This document shows, piece after piece, positions 9,204-18,520 of a stretch of DNA of 58,716 nucleotides. The first letter of the stretch is position 1. Each line of letters starts with the position of its first letter. The stretch is from Silicimonas sp. (lineage in GTDB: Bacteria > Pseudomonadota > Alphaproteobacteria > Rhodobacterales > Rhodobacteraceae): NCBI GenBank assembly GCA_022820365.1, contig JAJEFO010000060.1, forward strand, positions 1 through 58,716, in the 5' to 3' direction. Both the position numbers and the translations under genes were made by a program. The notes under the pieces are model-generated. The model did not search any database, was not told where the DNA came from, and saw only the letters and a list, made by a program, of their open reading frames with translations.

Positions 9204-10460
9204 CTACTTGTAGTATTCGTTCAGCAGTTCCTGTTCGGCCTCGGCGGCAATGGCAATGCTGTCTGCCACTGCCTGGCCTTCGATGTCGATGCGCTGAACC
9301 ATGTCGATCAAGAGCTGCCGCTGCGCGCTTTCATTGGCGAACTTTGTCGTGTTCGCGTAGGCAAGGCCACGGATGAAGGGCCCGAACACCTCGTCGTTCG
9401 CATTGGCTTCGGTCAGACCGACCGAGGGTTTCGCGGGCAGTTCGCCAACAACGTCGAGCCAGACCTGCATGGCCTCGTCCGACGTCACGTACTGCATGAA
9501 CTTTACGGCGGCATCGTATTTCTCGCCTTCGGCCTTCGTCGTGATGGCATTCACCCAGTAGGACGAGTAGTTCGAACGCATGCCGTCGGAATTCGCCGGC
9601 AGTTCCGTAACGCCCCACTTGAGGCCGCGCGTCTTGTTCAGCGAGCCGATGCGGAACGAGCCGTCGATATGCATGCCCGCACGACCGGCCTTGAAGGCGG
9701 CCTGGGGCTCGTCCATGAATCCGAAAGCGGACACTTTGTGCTCGTTCACAAGACCGGTGTAGAACCCGGCCGCCGCGATCCCGGCTTCGGAGTTGTAGTT
9801 GACGGTCCTGTAGTCATCGAGGTAGGGCTCGCCGCCGAACTGGCGTACCAGGACCTCCCGGAACCAGTGATGGTCCTGTGCGTTCATGCCGGCCGTGATG
9901 CCGACCTGCGTGAGATTGCCCGCAGCATCGGTTTTCGTCAGCATCTTCGCGGTTTCGATGAGCTCGTCCAGAGTCTCCGGCGGACCGCCAATCCCGGCCT
10001 CGTCAAACAGGGTCTTGTTGTAGAACAAGGCGAGCGAGCGGACGGCGGTTGGAAGAGCCCAGTAGTTGTCGCCCTCACGCATGGCGCCGACCATCGGGAA
10101 GAACTCGTCCTCGATCATCGACGGCGGAAAGGCGTCGTTGGGAAGCGGCTGGATCAGTTCGGCCGCCACGTAGTCGTTCAGCCAGCCGTAGAAGAGTTGC
10201 ACGACATCGGGGCCCTCGCCCGCAGGAATCGCGGCAGCGACCTTTGTCCGGTAGTCCGCGTACGGGAAATGGGTCATCGTGACCTTGATATCCGGATTGG
10301 CCGACTCGAAGTTCTCGATCAGCTGCTCCATTGCAGCAACGCGCGCGTCAAAGAAGTACTGCCAGTATTCGATTTCCACTTCGGCCTGTGCGGTTCCAGC
10401 CGCCAGCATCGTCGCGGCCGCAACGCCAGCGACTCTGGATTTTGTCAGTTTCACAAGCAT
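9204..10460 (-). CDS. Extracellular solute-binding protein of a CUT1-type ABC importer
   Basis: The protein is 418 aa from the ATG at 10460, chosen because GGAGGAGG lies just upstream and the N-terminus is a clean Sec signal (MLVKLTKSR, hydrophobic core, AGTAQA cleavage site). The mature chain begins EVEIEYWQYFFDARVAAMEQ, typical of family-1 solute-binding proteins, with later features such as GPDVVQLFYGW, LFYNKTLFDEAG and AGRAGMHIDGSFRIG. It is the first gene of the minus-strand operon binding protein, permease, permease, lyase, ATPase. The family usually binds sugars or glycosides, but the lyase and deacetylase neighbours suggest an N-modified ligand. Confidence 0.9.
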   Translation of the reverse strand: MLVKLTKSRVAGVAAATMLAAGTAQAEVEIEYWQYFFDARVAAMEQLIENFESANPDIKVTMTHFPYADYRTKVAAAIPAGEGPDVVQLFYGWLNDYVAAELIQPLPNDAFPPSMIEDEFFPMVGAMREGDNYWALPTAVRSLALFYNKTLFDEAGIGGPPETLDELIETAKMLTKTDAAGNLTQVGITAGMNAQDHHWFREVLVRQFGGEPYLDDYRTVNYNSEAGIAAAGFYTGLVNEHKVSAFGFMDEPQAAFKAGRAGMHIDGSFRIGSLNKTRGLKWGVTELPANSDGMRSNYSSYWVNAITTKAEGEKYDAAVKFMQYVTSDEAMQVWLDVVGELPAKPSVGLTEANANDEVFGPFIRGLAYANTTKFANESAQRQLLIDMVQRIDIEGQAVADSIAIAAEAEQELLNEYYK

Positions 10461-10803
10461 CTTATGTACCTCCTCCTTGTCGATGTTGCTTCTTGTCGGT
10501 GTTGGTGAGCGTGCCCGGGCCCGGCCCGGCTTCATTGCCGGTTTCGAGCGTAGCGCGGCCACGTTGAAATCACAAGCCGGACAGGCTATCGATGCGAACG
10601 ATGGCGAGTACCGGAGCGACGGCGGATGAGGCGGTGAACGGACGCGGGCCCGGCTGAACGGTGCGGGTTGTACGCCAAGGTCAGGGCAGTCTGTGCGTCA
10701 GGCACATGGCCGGACGAGTGACGGCCGCAAAGCTTGCCTGCTCACGGGACCTGCCTCCCGCCGCGCGCCCGGGCCTGACGGCCACGCGACCAGGGTAAGG
10801 GCG
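10461..10803. promoter_or_regulatory. Divergent promoter region between ABC operon and PIG-L gene
   Basis: These 343 bases separate two divergent genes that probably belong to one pathway and must hold both promoters. I see the ribosome-binding site of the binding-protein gene and a weaker AAGGG before the ATG at 10804. No convincing palindromic operator was recognised by eye, and no local regulator gene is present. Confidence 0.4.
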
Positions 10804-13176
10804 ATGCCGACGCCGGACCAGATCCGCATAATGGACGATCGCGCAAGGCCGCGTGTCATGGAACTCTGGTGGGCGCTCAGGCCGCTGACATCGGTGATCC
10901 GTTTCATGAACACCGGCGCCCATCCGGATGACGAGACGTCAGCGATGCTTGCTGCGCTCGGTGTCCGGGACGGGTTCAACCTGTCATTTGCGTGTTCGAC
11001 CCGGGGCGAGGGCGGACAGAACGACATTGGGAGCGAGCTTTCCGGGGATCTCGGTGCGCTGAGGACGGCCGAAATGGAAAGAGCCTGCGAAATCCTCGGC
11101 ATGAGGATGTACTGGCTGTCTGAAAGCCCGGAAGACCCGATCGTCGACTTCGGATTCTCGAAAAGCGGAATCGAGACTCTTGACCGGTGGGGACGCGATC
11201 ACACGCTCGCGCGGTTCGTCGAGATCGTCAGGACCGAACGCCCCGACATCATCTGCCCGACCTTCCTGGATGTCCCCGGCCAGCACGGACACCACAGGGC
11301 AATGACGGAATCCGCGCGGCTGGTCATGTCCGCCGCGGCCGATCGGGACCATCCGAGCAACCTGGCGCCGTGGCAGCCAAGGAAGCTCTACCTTCCTGCG
11401 TGGTCTGGTGCGGGCCGCTCGTATGATGACGACGTCGAACCGCCGCCGGCCACGGTCGTGGTACCCGGAAGAGGCGTCGATCCGGTCAGCGGCTGGAGCT
11501 GGGAACGGATCGGACAGCAGTCGCGGTCGTTCCACCGGTCCCAGGGAATGGGCCGGTGGATCGGACCGAGCGAGGAAAGGGACTGGCCGCTGCACCTGGC
11601 CGAGAGCCGTGTCGCGGGCCCGGACAGGACACCGGCTTCCGGCCTTCCTGAGACGGTCAGTGACCTCGCGCACGTTGATGGCGCGGAACCGGTCGCGGAT
11701 CGCCTGCGATCGGCAGGGCGGGCCCTCGACGATACAGTGTCCGCGTTTCCCGACTTCGATTCCGTGGCTCAGGCCGCCGCACGTGCACTCGAGTGCATCC
11801 GGGCCGCCCGGGATTCCTGTCCCGAGGACGCGAGAGGCGAAATCCTGCACCGCCTCGATGCCAAGGAAACGCAGCTTGGACATGTCAGGCGGATCGCGCT
11901 CGGGGTGGAAGCCCGTGCGCGCCTCGGGGAACGATGGCTGTACCCTGGAAGCAGGACCGCGATTTCGCTCGAGCAAAGGACGGGAGCGGCGAGCAGCGTT
12001 CACGCGGTGGTTGAACCCCCTTATGGCTGCACAGTGGCAGACGGAACTTTTCGCGTCGGCCCGCAAGCGGCTTCAACCGATCCATACCGCGACCGTTTCG
12101 ATCCTTGGATGCCGGCCGCGCCGGCGCTGTCGCTGGACATCGAGGCCCATGGCATCAAGTCGAATTGCCGCCTTCCCCTCGACGACCCGCCGGTGATCCT
12201 TCCGGGACGCTCTGCCCGGATCGAGCCCGACTCCGAAATCGTCAACCTAGCCGCGAACCCGAGGCGGATCGAGGTGGCGGTCACCGGCGTGCATCCGGTG
12301 TCGGCCGACACGGAGCCTGGCCTGCCACAGGGCTGGGATCTCGAGAGAACTGAAGGAGGATTCGCGGTCACGGCCCCGGAAAATGCCGACGAAGGGCTTT
12401 ATTCGATCCCGCTCTGCCTGGATGGCGAACCCGCTTCCGCCGTCCGGCGGATTTCGTATCCCCATGTCGCCGCGACAGCATCTTTTCGCAGGGCTGAATT
12501 ACGGGTTCGCGTTCTCTCGGCTCGCGTCCCGGATGTCCGTGTCGGCTACATCGGTTCCGGAAACGACAGGATCGACCACTGGCTCGCCGCGCTGGGCGCA
12601 AACGTCACGGCGGTGTCCGATGACGCGTTGCGAAGGACGGCCGCTTTCCGGTCGTACGACACGATCATTGTCGGGATATTCGCGATGAAAATGCGCCCGG
12701 GCCTCGCCCGGGCCATGCCGGCCCTGCATCGCTGGATCCGGGACGGCGGGACGCTGGTAACTCTCTACCATCGGCCGTGGGACAATTGGGACCCCGAAAC
12801 CATTCCGCCGAAGAGGCTGGAAATCGGCCAGCCTTCGCTTCGCTGGCGCGTGACCGACGCAAATTCGGATGTCACCCATCTCGAGCCGGAACATCCGATC
12901 CTGTTGCACCCCAACCGGATCGGACCGGATGACTGGGCAGGCTGGCACAAGGAAAGGGGCCTATATTTTGCGAAGTCCTGGGACCGGGCCTATCGTCCCT
13001 TGATCGAGATGGCGGATCCGGGCGAACGGCCGCACCTGGGTGCGTTGCTCGCGGCGGACATCGGTCGGGGGCGGCACATCCACACGTCGCTGGTCCTGCA
13101 TCACCAGGTGGAAAAACTCGTACCGGGTGCGTTCCGGCTTTTGGCGAACATGATGGGGCTTACAAGGAGAGATTGA
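10804..13176 (+). CDS. Large PIG-L (LmbE) family deacetylase with C-terminal glutamine-amidotransferase-like domain
   Basis: A 790-aa protein from the ATG at 10804 (MPTPDQ), preferred over an in-frame upstream start because the extra 37 residues are low-complexity. The N-terminal domain has the zinc motif GAHPDDE (38-44) and a second metal motif GQHGHH (159-164), as in N-acetyl-sugar deacetylases. The middle (about 380-560) is beta-rich and looks like a NEW3/Ig-type spacer. The C-terminal part (about 580-790) has VRVGYIGSGNDRIDHWL, YDTIIVGIFAMKMRP and GGTLVTLYHRPWDNW, resembling the class-I GATase-like fold seen in long PIG-L proteins. It probably removes an acyl group from the compound handled by the divergent ABC/lyase operon. 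No signal peptide is seen, so it looks cytoplasmic. Confidence 0.8.
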   Translation: MPTPDQIRIMDDRARPRVMELWWALRPLTSVIRFMNTGAHPDDETSAMLAALGVRDGFNLSFACSTRGEGGQNDIGSELSGDLGALRTAEMERACEILGMRMYWLSESPEDPIVDFGFSKSGIETLDRWGRDHTLARFVEIVRTERPDIICPTFLDVPGQHGHHRAMTESARLVMSAAADRDHPSNLAPWQPRKLYLPAWSGAGRSYDDDVEPPPATVVVPGRGVDPVSGWSWERIGQQSRSFHRSQGMGRWIGPSEERDWPLHLAESRVAGPDRTPASGLPETVSDLAHVDGAEPVADRLRSAGRALDDTVSAFPDFDSVAQAAARALECIRAARDSCPEDARGEILHRLDAKETQLGHVRRIALGVEARARLGERWLYPGSRTAISLEQRTGAASSVHAVVEPPYGCTVADGTFRVGPQAASTDPYRDRFDPWMPAAPALSLDIEAHGIKSNCRLPLDDPPVILPGRSARIEPDSEIVNLAANPRRIEVAVTGVHPVSADTEPGLPQGWDLERTEGGFAVTAPENADEGLYSIPLCLDGEPASAVRRISYPHVAATASFRRAELRVRVLSARVPDVRVGYIGSGNDRIDHWLAALGANVTAVSDDALRRTAAFRSYDTIIVGIFAMKMRPGLARAMPALHRWIRDGGTLVTLYHRPWDNWDPETIPPKRLEIGQPSLRWRVTDANSDVTHLEPEHPILLHPNRIGPDDWAGWHKERGLYFAKSWDRAYRPLIEMADPGERPHLGALLAADIGRGRHIHTSLVLHHQVEKLVPGAFRLLANMMGLTRRD

Positions 13177-13181
13177 TGCAA

Positions 13182-13399
13182 GGGAAGCGCCCAACCTTCT
13201 TGGGTTGGGCGCACATGTCCTACACATCGGGCTCTCGTGTGGAGCATCACGCGGGACGCAGATTGGCTTTCGTCCCGCTCGATCTTTCGACCGCCCCAAC
13301 GTCGCCATGCCAATGCACGACGTCGCGATGTTGACGGGTCAGTGAGGTTGCCGATGCAAACGCCTCTCGTCCGTCCAACTGCGCCAGTCCCCGACGCCG
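13182..13399 (+). repeat. Dispersed about 218-bp repeat, copy 1, just downstream of the PIG-L gene
   Basis: This segment recurs, inverted, at 54678-54894 with high identity along its whole length and few indels. It starts 5 bases after the PIG-L stop codon. In the sense orientation it opens with a hairpin (13187-13212: GCGCCCAACC, loop, GGTTGGGCGC) and continues through shared blocks such as ATCACGCGGGACGCAGAT, CTCGATCTTTCGACCGCC and GATGTTGACGGGTCAG. Overlapping ORFs differ between copies, so a coding role is unlikely. It could be a 3'-UTR structural element, a small-RNA source or a miniature mobile element. Confidence 0.8.
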
Positions 13400-13520
13400 A
13401 TTGCCAAAGGCAACGAATCCCTGCTGTCAGCGTCTTCGCCAATGCACAACGTCGTGCCGCGAGAGCGGAACATGGAATGGCGCAGACCTTTCTTTGTAAG
13501 TCCCATACAATACCTGATGC

Positions 13521-13908
13521 TCACACCAGTTCCACAGGCGGGCCATATGGATTCAGCGCTCGGTCTGCCGTCAGGAGCGGCCAGCCTTCATGCCGGGCCT
13601 GGGCAATCAGAATGCGATCAAACGGATCGGCATGGTGCAAGGGCAGGTCTGCAACCTGCAACGTGTGGCTTGTCATGATCGGCAACTCTGCCCAGCCGCT
13701 TTTTTGCAAGCCCGGCCCGCAGGGTGACCGGATCCACTTGGAAATCCGGCCGCCCGAAACCCGCCGTGATGACAATCTCTCAATTGCTCGCTGCCGAAAC
13801 GTTGGGATGATGCCCTTCATCCTCCAGCCGCGCACGTGCAATCTGGCTCAATCGCTCGGGGGCGTAGGCTGCCAAGAGCACCAGATGCGTGTCCACCAGT
13901 AGGCTCAC
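13521..13908 (-). pseudogene. vapC: VapC-type PIN-domain toxin, inactivated by a nonsense codon and a frameshift
   Basis: Reading from a GTG at 13908 that overlaps the antitoxin stop (GTGA), the frame gives VSLLVDTHLVLLAAYAPERL and NVSAASN, then a TGA where family members have Trp (SAASxWEI). It continues EIVITAGFGRPDFQVDP. At an A6 run (GCAAAAAAGCGG) the frame shifts by one base, and the rest follows in the next frame: SGWAELPI, ADLPLHHADPFDRILIAQA, LLTADRAL. All PIN blocks, including the catalytic DPFDR region, are otherwise well preserved, so inactivation looks recent. Two independent lesions make a sequencing error an unlikely full explanation. Confidence 0.75.
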
Positions 13909-14135
13909 CGACCGAATGCCTTGGCGATTTCCTCGGCTCCGATGCGATCAAGTTCGTCCGGAACAACCCCCTTGCCGATCAGGAAGCCGAGGCGGCGCGA
14001 CCCCTCGGGCGCGATCGGTTCGACCTTCACGAGGGGCTTCCCGGCCCGCGCAATCATAAACGCTTCGCCCTTTGCCGCAGCGGCCACCAGCTTCGACAGG
14101 TTTGCTCTCGCCTCATGCATGTTCACGGTTTTCAT
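13905..14135 (-). CDS. Phd/YefM-family antitoxin (VapB-like), intact
   Basis: A 76-aa protein starting MKTVNMHEARANLSKLV, the classical Phd/YefM N-terminal dimerisation and DNA-binding fold, followed by GEAFMIARAGKPLVKVEPI and a C-terminal toxin-wrapping tail ending EEIAKAFGR. The ATG at 14135 is chosen over a longer frame to 14234 because the family begins at this motif. It overlaps the dead VapC start by 4 bases, the normal operon arrangement. With its toxin broken, it survives as a solitary antitoxin that may still repress its own promoter or neutralise related toxins. Confidence 0.8.
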   Translation of the reverse strand: MKTVNMHEARANLSKLVAAAAKGEAFMIARAGKPLVKVEPIAPEGSRRLGFLIGKGVVPDELDRIGAEEIAKAFGR

Positions 14136-14540
14136 CGAATGACTCCTTAGTCCACCACATAAACCAAAACCAATTTCACTTCCCGTGCATTGCCGACGAA
14201 CATGTCGATCGCGCATGAGATTCAATGGACGCACTGGATGCGATCCCGGTCAAGTGAGATTCGGATAGGCCCAATTCCGCGTCCGTGGCAGGGCGCCCCA
14301 ATTCGAGAACCGTCTCGGCGGACGAATGACGATCGCTTGCCGTCGGCAAATGTCCGAAACCGCCGCCTCAGGAAGCCAGGTCGATCATCGTCGAAACGAT
14401 CTGCGAAACCGGCCAGACGTTCGTGTCGAAACGCCAAGAACAGCTTCAAGCGAGGCAGCGTTCAAGCAAGGTCCGAAAAACCCGGGCATGGGCCTACAGC
14501 CGTTTCTCGCGGTCTGCATTCCAGGTACGCCAGCGCCCGG
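14136..14540. other. Gene-free stretch
   Basis: About 400 bases holding the antitoxin promoter region and the region beyond the end of the AAA/nuclease gene. No recognisable gene, repeat or RNA was seen. Confidence 0.45.
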
Positions 14541-16112
14541 TCAGGCGGGTTCGGCCCTGATCTTCAGCAGGTTCCTTGCTTCGCGGCCGCAGGCCACGCC
14601 GAGCAAGTGGACCGGCTCTTCGCGGTCGAGGTACTTCTCCGCATAGCGCCGCTCCCGCATCTGGCTGATTGCCGCATCGAGCGCGGCATCCACGTCCCCT
14701 TCGCGATCGGCCATCTTGAATTCCAGCACGAATGCCTGACCGCCCGTCAGCACCACCATGTCCGCCCGGCCATGGCTCGACGCGTCCTCCACGCGCACGT
14801 CCACCCCGATGGCCCTGAAGCACATGTGCAAGAGGCTCGCGTACCAGGCCTCGTAGCGCGCGAGATCGCCCGTCGCGTGCCACTGGTACGGCATTCCCGA
14901 AAGATACGAGGGGAGCCTGTCGGCGAACCCGTCAAAATCGTTCGCCTTGAGAAGCCCGCAAAGTTCCCGGCCCCGATCAAGCTGCTCCACCCCCGCTTTC
15001 CCCAGATGGTCAAGCAGCCCGCGGTTCAAGCTGACCCGCACCTCGAGGTTTGGATAGTCGAGCCTGTAGAGATTGTCGAATTTGTCCCGCCGCTCTTCGA
15101 CAATGGTCAGGTAGCCGGTCTGGAACAGGAGCGCCTCTATCCCGATGTCGTTCACGTCGAACTTCGAGACGAGCGACATGCCAGCCATCCGGTTCTCAAG
15201 CTCCATCGGGCTGACAGACTTCTCCATCAGCATCCGGAACAGGAATGTCGGCGAACCGGTCTCGAACCAGTAGGGACGGAACTCGCGGTTCCGCAGCAAC
15301 AGGAGCACGTCATATGGATTGTAGAGCCGCTCCCCTCCCCTCCAGTGATAGCCGTTGTACCAAGTCCGAATCTCCTTCCGGTCCAGCCCGTCAAGCTCGG
15401 GTCCGAACACCCGGTCAATGTCCCCATCCGTGTAGCCGCAGATGGTTGCGTAGCGCGGGTTCAGGCTGATGTCCTCGAGGTTGTTGAGACCCGAGAACAG
15501 GCTGACCTTCGAAAACATGCTGACGCCGGTGACGAAGACGAAGCGGACATGCTCGGCGCTGCCCTTGATGATGCCGTAAAATCCGCGCAGGTAGTCGCGG
15601 TTTGCCGTCGCGAGTTCCGGATCTTGCAGCACGTCCAGGATCGGCTTGTCGTACTCGTCCACAAGGACGACCACCTGACGCCCAGTTTTGCGGTGAAGCC
15701 GATCAAGGAGGTCCAGCAGGCGTTCCGGTCCGCTCTTGCGAGGTGCGGCCGGTAGATCGGCGTTGCGCTCGATCATCTCCAGTTGCGTGAGGATGCTGCT
15801 CTCAAGATCCTCTGGGTCGTTGTACTTTCCGTCAAAGCTCAGGCGCACTACCGGATGGGTGGCCGACCAGTCCCAGTGCCCGTGGATGTCCAGTCCTCGG
15901 AACAGTTCCTCCCGGCCCTCGAAGAGCGACTTCAGCGTGTCCAGCAACAGGCTCTTGCCGAACCGGCGAGGCCGAGACAGGAAATAGAATCGTCCTTCCT
16001 CCACCAGCTTCCGGACGATGGGGGTCTTGTCAACGTAGTAGAAGTCCTGTTCCCGGATCGTGCGGAAGTTCTGGATCCCGATCGGAAGGCGGCTGCTCAT
16101 CAGCCTCTCCAT
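14541..16112 (-). CDS. AAA-ATPase-like protein with C-terminal PD-(D/E)XK nuclease-like domain
   Basis: A 523-aa protein of the AAA-ATPase_like / PDDEXK_9 class. The N-terminus reads LPIGIQNFRTIREQDFYYVD then DKTPIVRKLVEEGRFYFLSR. The modified P-loop is RPRRFGKSLLLDTL (about 48-61) and Walker B is QVVVLVDEYDKPI. The middle has FVTGVSMFSKVSLFSGLNNL and TWYNGYHW. The C-terminus carries HGRADMVV and FVLEFKM, matching the D...E-x-K nuclease core, then REEPVHLLGVAC. An alternative start at 16100 sits right behind GGAGAGG. These proteins are abundant accessory genes of uncertain function, often linked to defence or mobile DNA. It stands alone here. Confidence 0.85.
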   Translation of the reverse strand: MERLMSSRLPIGIQNFRTIREQDFYYVDKTPIVRKLVEEGRFYFLSRPRRFGKSLLLDTLKSLFEGREELFRGLDIHGHWDWSATHPVVRLSFDGKYNDPEDLESSILTQLEMIERNADLPAAPRKSGPERLLDLLDRLHRKTGRQVVVLVDEYDKPILDVLQDPELATANRDYLRGFYGIIKGSAEHVRFVFVTGVSMFSKVSLFSGLNNLEDISLNPRYATICGYTDGDIDRVFGPELDGLDRKEIRTWYNGYHWRGGERLYNPYDVLLLLRNREFRPYWFETGSPTFLFRMLMEKSVSPMELENRMAGMSLVSKFDVNDIGIEALLFQTGYLTIVEERRDKFDNLYRLDYPNLEVRVSLNRGLLDHLGKAGVEQLDRGRELCGLLKANDFDGFADRLPSYLSGMPYQWHATGDLARYEAWYASLLHMCFRAIGVDVRVEDASSHGRADMVVLTGGQAFVLEFKMADREGDVDAALDAAISQMRERRYAEKYLDREEPVHLLGVACGREARNLLKIRAEPA

Positions 16113-16691
16113 TCGTAACCTGCGGAACCCTTGACGGGGTTCACGCGGTCTATACCAAAGAACCGTGGCTCACGCCATGCCCGCCGCCTCCGGAATGCTC
16201 TGTTCTCAAGGCGAGCACGGGGGCTGTGAGCCGCTCGACAGGTACGTATCGGGTTGCCCTGGTTTCTTGATCGCGCCCAACCGGGCGGCTTGAAGGAACC
16301 AAATTCCAGAATTCAACGACGATTGTGCTCGCCGCGTCATTTGTCAAGGTGGGCTGTGGAGGCGGGAGCGTCGGTTCTCTGCCGGTGGAGATGTCGGAGC
16401 CGGATCCCACGGCATTCAAGGGCGGACAGCCAGACGAGGTCTCTCGCGAAACACGGCAATTCCCGCTCGACGGAAACGGCGGCCGCGAAGGCCGGCTCCA
16501 GCGCCCGCAGCGGCTACCGGATCATCCGGGACCCGACGGATGCCACCCTCACGGAAGAAGGCCCTGCGGCGGCGACGGTGCCTGGGCCCTCTGCCGGGAC
16601 ATTCGTGGAAGAGGTAGCGGCGATGCGCACTCTCCTTGAATCTCGGTGCGGCACGCGGCATTGAGGGCGCGCACCGAGAGCCGAACAGCCA
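16113..16691. other. Gene-free stretch
   Basis: About 580 bases between the AAA/nuclease gene and the GST gene. Open frames on both strands are compositionally odd and carry no recognisable domain. No tRNA, terminator or IS end was identified. Confidence 0.45.
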
Positions 16692-17357
16692 ATGATCAGA
16701 TTGTATCACGTCCCCCTCTCTCCGTTTTGCCGCAAGGTGCGCCTGTCGCTCGCCGAAAAGCGGCTCGAAGTCGAGCTGGTCGAAGAGCGCTACTGGGAGC
16801 GCAGCTCCGAGTTCCTGCGCCGGAATCCGGCGGGCAAGGTTCCGGTCCTCCGGATCGACGGGCTGCTCCTGACCGAAAGCGGCGCGATCTGCGAATACGT
16901 GGAAGAGCGCAGCCCCGAGCCGCCGCTGCTGCCAGGGGACCCCGCCACCCGCCACGAGGTCCGCCGTCTCGTCGGCTGGTTCGATGACAAGTTTCATTCC
17001 GAGGTGACCACGAAACTGCTCCATGAACGGGTCACCAAGAAAATCGCCCAGCAGGGGCATCCGGACGGTGCCCGCATCAAGTCGGGCGCGAATGCGATGA
17101 AGGCGCATCTCGCGTACATGGGTGCGCTGCTAGACGAGCGTCGCTGGCTTGCGGGTCCCGCGCTGTCGCTTGCGGACTTTGCGGCCGCCGCGCATCTCTC
17201 CGCGCTCGATTACATTTCGGACGTGGACTGGAACCTGAACCGGACGGTGCGTGACTGGTATGCCAAGATCAAGTCCCGCCCGGCCTTTCGGAGCCTGCTG
17301 GCGGACTCGGTTCCGGGCTTCCCTCCGCCCTCTCACTATGCCGATCTTGACTTCTGA
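16692..17357 (+). CDS. Glutathione S-transferase family protein
   Basis: A 221-aa cytosolic GST. The thioredoxin-like N-terminal domain reads MIRLYHVPLSPFCRKVRLSL with the SPFCRK motif, then NPAGKVPVL with the cis-Pro and TESGAICEYVEE with the glutathione-contacting ES pair. The all-helical C-terminal domain includes LAGPALSLADFAAAAHLSAL with the conserved N-capping SxAD motif. It lies 48 bases upstream of queG in the same orientation, a pairing common in alphaproteobacteria. Its substrate is unknown. Confidence 0.9.
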   Translation: MIRLYHVPLSPFCRKVRLSLAEKRLEVELVEERYWERSSEFLRRNPAGKVPVLRIDGLLLTESGAICEYVEERSPEPPLLPGDPATRHEVRRLVGWFDDKFHSEVTTKLLHERVTKKIAQQGHPDGARIKSGANAMKAHLAYMGALLDERRWLAGPALSLADFAAAAHLSALDYISDVDWNLNRTVRDWYAKIKSRPAFRSLLADSVPGFPPPSHYADLDF

Positions 17358-17405
17358 TCCGGGCGATCTGTCCGCCGGGAGCGGCTTCGCGCCGCCCGTC
17401 GCCAG

Positions 17406-18455
17406 ATGAGCGTTCAGGATCCGCTCAAGCAGAAATTGGTCAGGAAGGCCCTGTCCGAGGGATTTGCGGCGGCAAGAGTATGCCGCCCCGACGCCGTGCC
17501 CGAGGTTCCCGGCCGGCTGGCGGAGTTCCTTTCCAAGGGCCGCCACGGCCAGATGCGCTGGATGGAGCGGAGGGTGAAATGGCGCGGGAATCCGGCTGAA
17601 CTCTGGCCGGAGGCGCGCTCGGTCGTCGTTCTGGCCGAAGCCTACACCCCGGATCATGACCCCCTAGAAGACCTGGAACGGCGTGAACGGGGGGTCGTTT
17701 CCGTGTATGCACGGGGGCGCGACTACCATGATCTCGTCAAGAAGCGCCTGAAGCGCGTGGCGCGCTGGCTGGTTGACGAGGCCGCCTGCGAGGTCAAGGT
17801 CTTCGTCGATACCGCTCCGGTTCCGGAAAAGGCGCTCGGGCAGGCGGCAGGGCTCGGCTGGCAGGGGAAGCACACAAACCTTCTCAGCCGCGACCTCGGC
17901 AACTGGTTCTTTCTCGGCGTGATCTGCACCACCGCGAAAATCACGCCCGACGCTCCGGAGGTCGATCACTGCGGGAGTTGCAGACGCTGCCTCGACATCT
18001 GCCCAACCGACGCCTTCCCGGCACCCTACCAGCTGGATGCACGGCTTTGCATTTCCTATCTCACGATCGAGCACGACGGACCCGTGGACGAAATTCTTCG
18101 TCCCAAGCTCGGCAACCGCATCTACGGATGCGATGACTGCCTGGCCGTCTGTCCCTGGAACAAGTTTGCACAAGCGGCCCGCGAAGCGCGCTACGACGCG
18201 AAGGATGATCTTGACGCGCCATTGCTTGGCGAACTCGCGCGCCTGGACGATCAGGCGTTTCGCGAGAAATTCGCGGGCTCGCCGATCAAGCGGAGCGGCC
18301 GGAACAGGTTCGTCCGAAACGTTCTCTACGCAATCGGCAATTCGGAAGATGCTTCGCTGCTGACAGTTGCGGAGGACCTTGCCGGTGACGCGGACCCTGC
18401 CGTTGCGGACGCGGCGCGCTGGGCCGCACGCGTCATCCGCGAATCGCCGCAATAG
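17406..18455 (+). CDS. queG: Epoxyqueuosine reductase QueG
   Basis: This 349-aa cytosolic enzyme performs the last step of queuosine tRNA-modification synthesis, reducing epoxyqueuosine with a cobalamin cofactor and two [4Fe-4S] clusters. Two ferredoxin-type motifs are visible: [12 protein letters not shown] and [11 protein letters not shown]. The N-terminal domain has [12 protein letters not shown] and [14 protein letters not shown], and the middle has [20 protein letters not shown]. Length is normal for the family. It follows the GST gene and is probably cotranscribed with it. Confidence 0.95.
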   Translation: MSVQDPLKQKLVRKALSEGFAAARVCRPDAVPEVPGRLAEFLSKGRHGQMRWMERRVKWRGNPAELWPEARSVVVLAEAYTPDHDPLEDLERRERGVVSVYARGRDYHDLVKKRLKRVARWLVDEAACEVKVFVDTAPVPEKALGQAAGLGWQGKHTNLLSRDLGNWFFLGVICTTAKITPDAPEVDHCGSCRRCLDICPTDAFPAPYQLDARLCISYLTIEHDGPVDEILRPKLGNRIYGCDDCLAVCPWNKFAQAAREARYDAKDDLDAPLLGELARLDDQAFREKFAGSPIKRSGRNRFVRNVLYAIGNSEDASLLTVAEDLAGDADPAVADAARWAARVIRESPQ

Positions 18456-18520
18456 CCGGATCCCTCGACTTTTTCCTGCTGTCGCTCCTTCGCCAGTCGA
18501 ATGTGATTCCAAAAGGCGGG

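Noticed and set aside
13187-13212. Treating the hairpin as a plain Rho-independent terminator
   Set aside because: No T-tract follows in either copy, and similarity continues for about 190 bases beyond the stem.
13237-13902. 221-codon plus-strand ORF over the repeat and VapC region
   Set aside because: Antisense to the recognisable VapC remnant; the frame is not preserved in repeat copy 2.
14190-15755. 521-codon plus-strand ORF
   Set aside because: Antisense to the AAA/PD-(D/E)XK gene; no domain of its own.
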